A stretch of DNA of 64,000 nucleotides from Pratylenchus scribneri (taxonomy: Eukaryota > Nematoda > Chromadorea > Rhabditida > Pratylenchidae), in the NCBI GenBank assembly GCA_030063045.1, contig JAQSEB010000266.1:30827-94826 (forward strand), written 5' to 3'. The stretch's first letter is position 1. Each line of letters begins with the position of its first letter. The notes below the pieces were generated by a model, which saw nothing but the letters and a program-made list of their open reading frames with translations, ran no database searches and was not told where the DNA came from. The position numbers and the translations under genes are program-made. Shown piece by piece: positions 34,676-64,000 of the stretch.

Positions 34676-37600
34676 TCATTGTTGACCAAAAACGACCGGC
34701 GAAAATTTGGCCAAATGTTTGCAAACCAATTTATGGCCAAACTCGAACCAATCCATCCGCTGGCATTCCTTGGAACAATAGAAGGCCATTTTGCAATTAG
34801 CGCACTTCAAAATTTTGGCCACATCATCATTCACTCCGCAACAATTGCAAATGTGTTTATTGATTGGAGGAAGTTCACCTATGAATTATCGAAAAATGAA
34901 ATTAAATGTTTTTCTAAACATTAGTAGAAATAAAAAACTAAAAATTTCTTCAAACATTTTGTGTTTTTGTTCTCCAAACATTGTGTTTTTGTTCTCCAAA
35001 CATTTTGTGTTTTTTTCAAAACATTTTGTGTTTTTGTTCTCCAAACATTTTGTGTTTTTGTTCTCCAAACATTTTGTGTTTTTGTTCTACCAAACATTTT
35101 GTGTTTTTGTTCTCAAAACATTTTGTGTTTTTGTTCTCCAAACATTTTGTGTTTTTGTTCTCCAAACATTTTGTGTTTTTGTTCTCCAAACATTTTGTGT
35201 TTTTGTTCTACCAAACATTTTGTGTTTTTGTTCTCAAAACATTTTGTGTTTTTGTTCTCAAAACATTTTGTGTTTTTGTTATTTCAAACATTTTGTGTTT
35301 TTGTTCTCCAAACATTGTGTTTTTGTTCTCCAAACATTGTGTTTTTGTTCTCCAAACATTTTGTGTTTTTTTTCAAAACATTTTGTGTTTTTGTTCTCAA
35401 AACATTTTGTGTTTTTGTTATTTCAAACATTTTGTGTTTTTGTTCTCAAAACATTTTGTGTTTTTGTTATTCCAAACATTTTGGGTTTTTTTCTCAAAAC
35501 ATTTTGTATTTTTGTTCTCCAAATATTTTGTGTTTTTGTTCTACCAAACATTTTGTGTTTTTGTTCTCAAAACATTTTGTGTTTCCAAAATATTTTGTGT
35601 TTTTGTTTCCTTAACATATGTTTTTTTCCAAACATTAAATTTTCTTTTTCTGTTAAATAATGTGTTTGTTGACTGGTATTTTATTATATTTATTTTAAAT
35701 TAAAAATGAATTTTTATTTGTACCATTCTGGAGATGGCCTAGAATTTTTTCCCTTCTCTTTTTTTTAATTAATTAAAATATAATATACTACCTACCAAGA
35801 ATCAAATAAGAGGGATCGTCCACTCGGATCAGCCGATCTTGATCCATGGCAATGCGCAAATATGGATTGATTACACGCAGAGTGCGTTGAGGTCGGAATG
35901 TTTGAAGCATTTGTGCCAAATTGTCGCTTCCTGGCCAATTGTAGATGGCCAATTTTTCAACATGCCCATTCTTGTCTTCAACAACCATCATCACGGACTA
36001 AATAAAAATTAATATTTAAATATAATGGATTTTTAGGGGAAGAAAAATTTTTGAAAAATAATTGGAATTGGAATCAAAAATGTATAAATTTAAAAAAAAT
36101 ATATGAAAAATTGTGCCGAAAAATAATGTTTTTAAGGGCATAAAATTGGTGAATTCTGGCCACTCCTAGGCCCTTCTCCCAACGTATTAGTTTTCTATTT
36201 AATTAAAATTTGAGAGAAAAGGTGTAAAAAATGAAATTTTGATTGCCTTAAATTTTTTAAATATTAAATAAAATTAAGCCACCTTCAAAACTAATGACAA
36301 TTTATTTTTGCTTATATTATTTTATTAATAATTAAAATTTGTTAGAAAAATTCCAAATAAATTTAAATTTTTCAATTATTAAATAACTCACTGTCAAAAC
36401 CACTGGCCAATCGACAATTTTCAATTCCAGAATACTTCGATTGTAAATATTGTCCGGTTCCATTTCGTCCAGCGTGATTTCTACCAAATTAATCATGCTT
36501 GCGGGTTTTGGTTTCAACGGCGCATTTTGTGTCCCTTTAACCAAATGATAATTCTTCTCCACACTTTCAATTTGTAAGGCAAAAAATCTGCGCAGATTAT
36601 TCAGAAGCATTTTGCGTCGAGGATTTGAAATGACATGTTCACGTTGAGCAGAATTTATTGCGGGTCCTTTAAATATTTTTTTTATTTCTAATTTTAATTT
36701 TTTAATATCCCATTTATATCCTATATCCATCAAATTTGGTTTATAAAAAATATTTTTGAATTTGCAATTTTGTTCAATTTATACGAATTTTGGTAAGCCC
36801 AAATGCCAACATTATTAAATGTGGCTCAAATTAAAGATCAACATCAATACTCAATATTACATAATATTGGCATTGGACGTACCAAGTAGAGCAGGACAGA
36901 GTCGATTTCGGTTTGGGAAAATCGATGAAATTTGAAATCGAAAATGTGAAATTTTACTCAAAAAAACAAAAATAGGAGAAATTAAAAACTGACATTTTTT
37001 CAAACATCGCGTTTATGTCCTTAACTAGTAAACAAGAGTTTCCATAAATATTGGACAAAATTGAGGCCAGATTTAGAATAAAAAATAATCGTAATATTTT
37101 TTAGCAAAATTTCCATTAGAAATAAATCCCACCTTTTCCTATTGCTGATGTTGAACAACCACCGGCGGCATTGTTTCCTTTCTTCTTCTCATTTCCCATC
37201 AATTTCATTTTCATTAAATTGTACATTCTTTCGAATTCATATTTTGGTGGAAAATCATAAGGCAGAAAGCATGGAAGTTGCAATTTCTCAGCGGCCAATC
37301 CCTGCTCGAAGCATTCAACCGATTTGGCTGGTATGCTTAATTAAGAAAAATGTATGTAAAAAATAAATAAATTTGTAGTTTATTTTTTATACAGGTGAAG
37401 TTAAGTAATTTTTATGAAAGAGAATTTTTTAATCCATTTTAGCTCCAATAGTTTTTGATATTTAATAAATTAGAAACCGGTTTTATACCCAATAAACTTT
37501 ATTACCAATTTATAAATCTCATTAAAGACGCATCGAATGGTATATAATTTGTAAGGTTTTGACCCAAAATTAAAGAGTTAAAAACTAAAAAAATGGAGAT

Positions 37601-39493
37601 TGGCTTAACCGGTTTAATTTGTTAAATTTCGATTAAAACTAAAAAAATTTATATATCAAAAGACGCTTCTCGATGAGATCTACATTGGTATAAAATTTGT
37701 AGCTCTAAAACCGATTAATGCTTTATTAGAAGTCAAAAAATTACTTAAATAAAAATAGGGTAAAAAGATATTTTATACAATTTTAATTGTATTTTTTCCA
37801 TCATTCCCTTTATGTAAATATGCCTCTGGATTTGGAGTATTACAAATAAAAATCCAAAAAAATCAAAATATTTTTGTTCAAAATTTTGGTATCCTTAATT
37901 TTAAAACTCACTGGACATATCCCATCGATTTCCGATAATAAGCAGCCGGCACTTTTGGATGGTCTTTGGGTGCCACTCGCAAAAAATCATCCCATGCTTT
38001 GATCAACATTTGGCCACCGTCATTGAATCTGTCCTCATCCATTGAATAGCAAGTGGCACGCCAATACAAAAAGCGAACATTGTTTGGATGTTTTTTCAGT
38101 GCTTCTTTCAAAAAATGGATAGCCCCTTTTGTATCTTTCAATCGCATAAAGCACATGCAACGCATTTCCAACAGAAATGGGTCATCCGGAAACTTTTGAA
38201 GGCATTTGTCAATAAAAGTTGTCACCTCCCAATCCTTGGTGCGCATTCTTATGTAGCACACAATTGTGTCAATTTTGTCCAGTTGCTGAAAAATAGAAAA
38301 AAAAATTTGCGAGAATTTATAGAATTATTCAAAAAAGGGATAAGAAATGTGAAATTATGTTTTTATGAATTGGTTTAAAAATATTTTAAAATTGGCATTT
38401 TAATATCAAAAAAAATTAAAAATTATTTTCTTTGCATATATAAATTTTGTGTCTTTTGAATTTTGTATTCCACATTTCGGTTCTTTATTTATCTTTGTGA
38501 AACACGCGGAATATCTAATCAGGCGGAATTAATCTAACATAAAATCTTCGATAATTTATTCAAAACATCTAGATAATCTATCTTTTTCAAATGAAAAGTC
38601 AAAAATATTATATTTGCATTGGCTTCTCCTTGATGGATTTTTCTTCCGGATTCAGTGCCAGCGCAGTCCAAATTGGGTAATTGCCTTTTCCAGTTGATTA
38701 TCGGCATCATAGGCACATCCAAGACGATAATATGGCCGCCACCATGATGGGCGCAATTGAATGGCCATTTCCGCATCCTTTATGGCCATTGTGATGTTAT
38801 TCTCGCATAGGAAGGCGACAGAACGATTCGAAAAGATTGTAGCCTGAATAATACGAAAATAAAATTACAAATTCTTTAAATTGAAATTTATATTAAATTA
38901 AGTTGAAATGAAACTAGTATTTCTGATGAGAAATAATTTTTATATATCAAAAGTAGTTTTTGACTTCTAATTAATCATAAACTTCATTTAGACCCTAAAA
39001 ACTTTACCATTTTGTAGATCTCATCGAGATGCGTCGATTGGTATATAATTTGCTATGGTTATGTCAAATTTAATGGGTATTAAAATTAAACCGTTCGAAC
39101 CATATTTCCAGTTTTTGATTATAAACACTTTAATTTAGCCAATATCGGACATTTTATATACCATTCGATGCGTCTCGATGAGATATACAAATTGGAAATT
39201 GGTATAAGGTTAGTAGGGTCTAAAACAGATTACTGATTTAATGGAAGTCAAAAACTACTTTGATTGAGGTAAAAAAATAGTATCCATTTCTGATTAATGA
39301 TTATATGCTTTTCAACATAATATTTTACCTGAAGCTCAGATGGAATGCCGGATAATTTCAGAATCTCGGTGTAAGTCTTGATTGCGGCCACATAATTGCC
39401 CTTTCCATATTCATCATTGGCCTTCTTCTTTAATTGTTCTGCTTTGGACATATTCGGATCATTTGAGGGGTCGTTATTCTTCTTGGAATCCAT
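34676..39493 (-). CDS. TPR / MYND zinc-finger protein, with a frameshift in exon 2
   Basis: Seven exons: 39493-39329 (ATG), 38843 to about 38608, 38285-37912, 37335-37133, 36666-36392, 35997-35796 and 34878-34676 (TGA). Exons 1-4 encode tetratricopeptide helices, for example KKKANDEYGKGNYVAAIKTY, NRSVAFLCENNITMAIKDAE, CMCFMRLKDTKGAIHFLKEA and SVECFEQGLAAEK. Exons 5-6 encode a beta-rich segment (MMVVEDKNGHVEKLAIYNW, RVINPYLRIAMDQDRLIRVDDP) like that of TPR/SET proteins, but no SET core is seen. Exon 7 is a MYND finger: CNCC, CANCKMAFYCSKEC, HKLVC. Exon 2 reads in frame to NQLEKAITQFG and then meets a stop, while the expected TPR text WTALALNPEEKSIKEK continues in another frame, and no GT donor follows. 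The gene is either decaying, mis-sequenced there, or spliced from an internal GC donor. Confidence 0.8.
34960..35625. repeat. ~23-bp satellite in the last intron of the TPR/MYND gene
   Basis: About 28 copies of CAAACATTTTGTGTTTTTGT plus TCTC. Long frames rich in Phe/Cys/Val on the plus strand are produced by the repeat and are not proteins. Confidence 0.95.
37470..37750. mobile_element. MITE family B, copy 1 (TPR/MYND-gene intron)
   Basis: Left arm AAACCGGTTTTATACCCAAT...GACGCATCGAATGGTATA; right arm GATGAGATCTACATTGGTAT...CTAAAACCGATTA. The family shares the block CTCATCGAGACGCATCGAAT with copies at 38935-39265, 54370-54620 and 60880-61180. Confidence 0.7.
38505..38538. repeat. Solo unit of the AGGCGGAATTA satellite family
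   Basis: AATCAGGCGGAATTAATCTAA matches the core of the arrays at 25975, 30375 and 61620. It lies in an intron of the TPR/MYND gene. Confidence 0.6.
38608..38684 (-). pseudogene. Frameshifted end of TPR exon 2
   Basis: The frame after 38684 encodes a typical TPR helix B (WTALALNPEEKSIKEK) one base out of register with the preceding helix, then reaches TAA. The expected GT donor to join exon 3 is missing. A GC dinucleotide at 38684-38683 (GAAAAG|GCAATT) would join exon 3 in phase 0 and skip the damaged part. Confidence 0.55.
38935..39265. mobile_element. MITE family B, copy 2 (TPR/MYND-gene intron 1)
   Basis: Arms contain AAAGTAGTTTTTGACTTCTAAT at the left and its reverse complement ATGGAAGTCAAAAACTACTTTG at the right, with CATCGAGATGCGTCGATTGG and CGATGCGTCTCGATGAGATA inside. 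Confidence 0.75.
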
Positions 39494-40049
39494 ATAGATT
39501 TGCTTTTTTCAAGTAAAATTTTCAGGGCAAAGTTTTTCAAAATTTTTTCGTATATCTAAATCAGTTAAAAAGGTAAATAAATAAATGAAAAAGACATTAA
39601 AAATATCAAATATGGAAAAAACATCGCATTAATAAATACATGTAAAAACGAAGCTAATAAATTGTGACGAATGAAAAAAGGTTAAATTTAATTTATATAT
39701 GTTCTATATTCTATTATATTGGAAGAGAAAAATGTTCGGCCTTTGGCTTTGGATTGTGATGATGGGGATTGGGGAATTGAATTGAAATTTTGAAATGAAA
39801 TAGTGAATGGGAGTGATGCGGAGATGATGGCTTGGTTTGGAGTTTGGATTGGACATTTTCAATTGGATTGAAGAGATTTCATCATTTCGAAAGAAAAAAT
39901 CAATAATAGCTATCTATTCTTTCGCATGTATATGTAAATATCTAGCAATGCAGTAGAATTGTTTTTCAAAATAATAATGTCTAGGGATCGGAAAAATAGT
40001 GATCATTGATCAAAATTTCCGAAATAGTTAACATTATTTTCCAGAATCT

Positions 40050-40270
40050 TAATTCCACCAATTGTCCTAAAAGTTTTAATAACCGGAAAGAATTAATTCC
40101 TTTATTTACCGGAAAGTTTTAACCGGAAAGAATTAATTCCGCCTGTTTTCCGGAAAGTTAACCGGAAAGAATTAATTCCGCCTGTTTTCCTGAAAGTTTT
40201 AACCGGAAAGAATTATCCGCTTATTTACCGTAAAGTTTTAACTGGAAAGAATTAATTCCAACTATTTTGT
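40050..40270. repeat. Tandem repeat, core AACCGGAAAGAATTAATTCC (relative of the AGGCGGAATTA family)
   Basis: About six units of 34-38 bp. Read on the minus strand each contains ACAGGCGGAATTAATTC, linking it to the other arrays, but in the opposite orientation and with a different spacer. Confidence 0.75.
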
Positions 40271-40484
40271 GGAAAGATTTAACTAAAAATAAATACCAAA
40301 TTAGTGCTCAACATTCTCAAAAAACGTAGAAGCAATTCATGAAAAATAATTTTTTAATCTGGACCCCAATTCGTAAGGAAACCGGGTTTTGGGATTAGGG
40401 AAGAATATTCATAAAAACAAAGACAAAAATTTGGCAGAAAATTCATCAAAATATCTGCTAATTCAATGTATTTTCGATTGACTT

Positions 40485-41716
40485 AAAAAATTTGTTTTCA
40501 ATTGACAAAGAAAATGTGTTTTTGATTAACTAAGAAAAACGTGTTTTCGATTAACTAAGAAAAATGTGTTTTCGATTAACTAAGAAAAATGTATTTTCGA
40601 TTAACTAAGAAAAATGTGTTTTCGATTAAGAAAAATGTATTTTCAATTAACTAAGAAAAATGTGTTTTCGATTAACTAAGAAAAATGTATTTTCGATTAA
40701 CTAAGAAAAATGTGTTTTCGATTAATTAAGAAAAATGTATTTTCGATTAACTAAGAAAAATGTATTTTCGATTAACTAAGAAAAATGTATTTTCGATTAA
40801 CTAAGAAAAATGTATTTTCGATTAACTAAGAAAAATGTATTTTCGATTAACTAAGAAAAATGTATTTTCGATTAACTAAGAAAAATGTATTTTCGATTAA
40901 CTAAGAAAAATGTATTTTCGATTAACTAAGAAAAATGTATTTTCGATTAACTAAGAAAAATGTATTTTCGATTAACTAAGAAAAATGTGTTTTCGATTAA
41001 CTAAGAAAAATGTATTTTCGATTAACTAAGAAAAATGTATTTTCGATTAACTAAGAAAAATGTGTTTTCGATTAACTAAGAAAAATGTGTTTTCGATTAA
41101 CTAAGAAAAATGTATTTTCGATTAACTAAGAAAAATATATTTTCGATTAACTAAGAAAAATGTGTTTTCGATTAATTAAGAAAAGTGTTTTCGATTAACT
41201 AAGAAAAATGTATTTTCGATTAACTAAGAAAAATGTGTTTTCGATTAACTAAGAAAAATGTATTTTCGATTAACTAAGAAAAATGTGTTTTCGATTAACT
41301 AAGAAAAACGTGTTTTCGATTAACTAAGAAAAATGTGTTTTCGATTAACTAAGAAAAATGTGTTTTCGATTAACTAAGAAAAATGTATTTTCGATTAACT
41401 AAGAAAAATGTGTTTTCGATTAATTAAGAAAAGTGTTTTCGATTAACTAAGAAAAATGTATTTTCGATTAACTAAGAAAAATGTATTTCCGATTAACTAA
41501 GAAAAATGTATTTTCGATTAATTAAGAAAAGTGTTTTCGATTAACTAAGAAAAATGTATTTTCGATTAACTAAGAAAAATGTGTTTTCGATTAACTAAGA
41601 AAAATGTATTTTCGATTAACTAAGAAAAATATATTTTCGATTAACTAAGAAAAATGTGTTTTCGATTAATTAAGAAAAGTGTTTTCGATTAACTAAGAAA
41701 AATGTATTTTCGATTA
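40485..41716. repeat. 25-bp satellite, unit GATTAACTAAGAAAAATGTATTTTC
   Basis: About 48 near-identical copies alternate between TGTATTTTC and TGTGTTTTC variants. Blocks of several units are themselves duplicated (for example the AATTAAGAAAAGTG variant recurs at about 41175, 41425, 41520 and 41665), showing higher-order structure of about 145-250 bp. Confidence 0.95.
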
Positions 41717-42054
41717 TAGCATAAGACGGAATTTTAACTTTAAAAAATAATTTATCATTTCATTGTAGGCGAATTTGACTTCAATTAAATGACTGTCAAT
41801 TTCTCGTATTTCTCCATATTATGCCAACACCATTTATTCATTTATGCCATAATTGTATTCAAAGATAGGTAAAATGATTCCATTTTTCGATTAAATGATG
41901 AAGAAAAAATTGTATGAGTAAATGTTGTCAAAAATGTGTTCATTTAAAGGAAATTCATTCAAAAATTAGGATCGAATGGAGAATAAATTGACTAGAAAAA
42001 TGGTTTAAAAATTCCTAAAAAAGTTGTATATTAAATCATGAGGGGATTATTAAT

Positions 42055-42060
42055 TTTATT
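42055..42060 (-). terminator. AATAAA polyadenylation signal of the myosin gene
   Basis: On the minus strand AATAAA lies 62 nt after the TAA at 42124-42122, the expected position for a short 3' UTR. Confidence 0.6.
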
Positions 42061-42121
42061 GTGTTTTGTATTTTGTTGCCATCAATGAATCAAAAATTGA
42101 TCTGAAATCCGCCCTTTTGAA

Positions 42122-63993
<21,872 letters not shown>

Positions 63994-64000
63994 CTTAAAT

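Larger units (their letters stand above)
39494..42050. other. Intergenic region between the TPR/MYND start and the myosin 3' end
   Basis: No gene is supported. It contains the TPR/MYND promoter side, a short inverted-orientation satellite relative (40050-40270) and a 1.2-kb 25-bp satellite (40490-41715). Confidence 0.5.

Noticed and set aside
34961..35703. Long plus-strand frames rich in Phe, Cys and Val (up to 289 codons)
   Set aside because: They are translations of a 23-bp satellite in three frames, inside the last intron of the minus-strand TPR/MYND gene.

Overview
This is an AT-rich animal nuclear window. All protein genes are split by spliceosomal introns, often only 40-50 nt long. The best fit is a nematode, probably a tylenchid plant parasite. 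Supporting points are very short introns mixed with repeat-swollen ones, a UNC-54-like muscle myosin, a FLYWCH regulator of the nematode type, at least four GC-AG introns, and genes encoding a secreted RING-H2 protein, a SPRY protein and a prokaryote/fungal-type solute-binding protein. The species is inference: no rRNA, mitochondrial or spliced-leader marker is present.

Layout. 1-4.7 kb, minus strand: the end of a SPRY-domain gene, a complete five-exon gene for a signal-peptide/coiled-coil/RING-H2 protein, and a small membrane protein. 4.7-13.9 kb: one unrecognised two-exon gene among nested terminal-inverted-repeat elements, including two elements with 8-bp hAT-type target duplications. 13.9-19.8 kb, minus: a FLYWCH zinc-finger regulator of at least nine exons. 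20-27.9 kb: a long GC-rich stretch without a supportable gene, plus a satellite. 27.97-30.1 kb, plus: a secreted periplasmic-binding-protein-like gene with four introns, probably acquired horizontally, with a C-terminal frameshift. 31.7-34.1 kb, plus: a MYND-finger protein. 34.7-39.5 kb, minus: a TPR/MYND protein with a frameshift in exon 2. 42.1-64.0 kb, minus: 29 exons of a class II muscle myosin heavy chain (about 1,577 residues from mid-motor to stop), with a tRNA-Leu gene, a mariner-like element and several MITEs in its introns.

Most unexpected observation. Inside the 1.9-kb intron at the start of the myosin rod lies a 96-nt open exon with its own ATG and a good splice donor. It joins the downstream rod exons in phase and keeps the heptad register. 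It cannot be part of the full-length protein, because the flanking exons already join without a gap relative to UNC-54. This is the architecture of the Drosophila myosin rod protein: an internal promoter plus a unique first exon giving a headless rod.

Exon boundaries were read by hand from GT/GC...AG signals, codon phase and family alignment from memory. Phase closes exactly across the exons of the myosin, MYND, RING, FLYWCH and solute-binding genes. No database search was possible.
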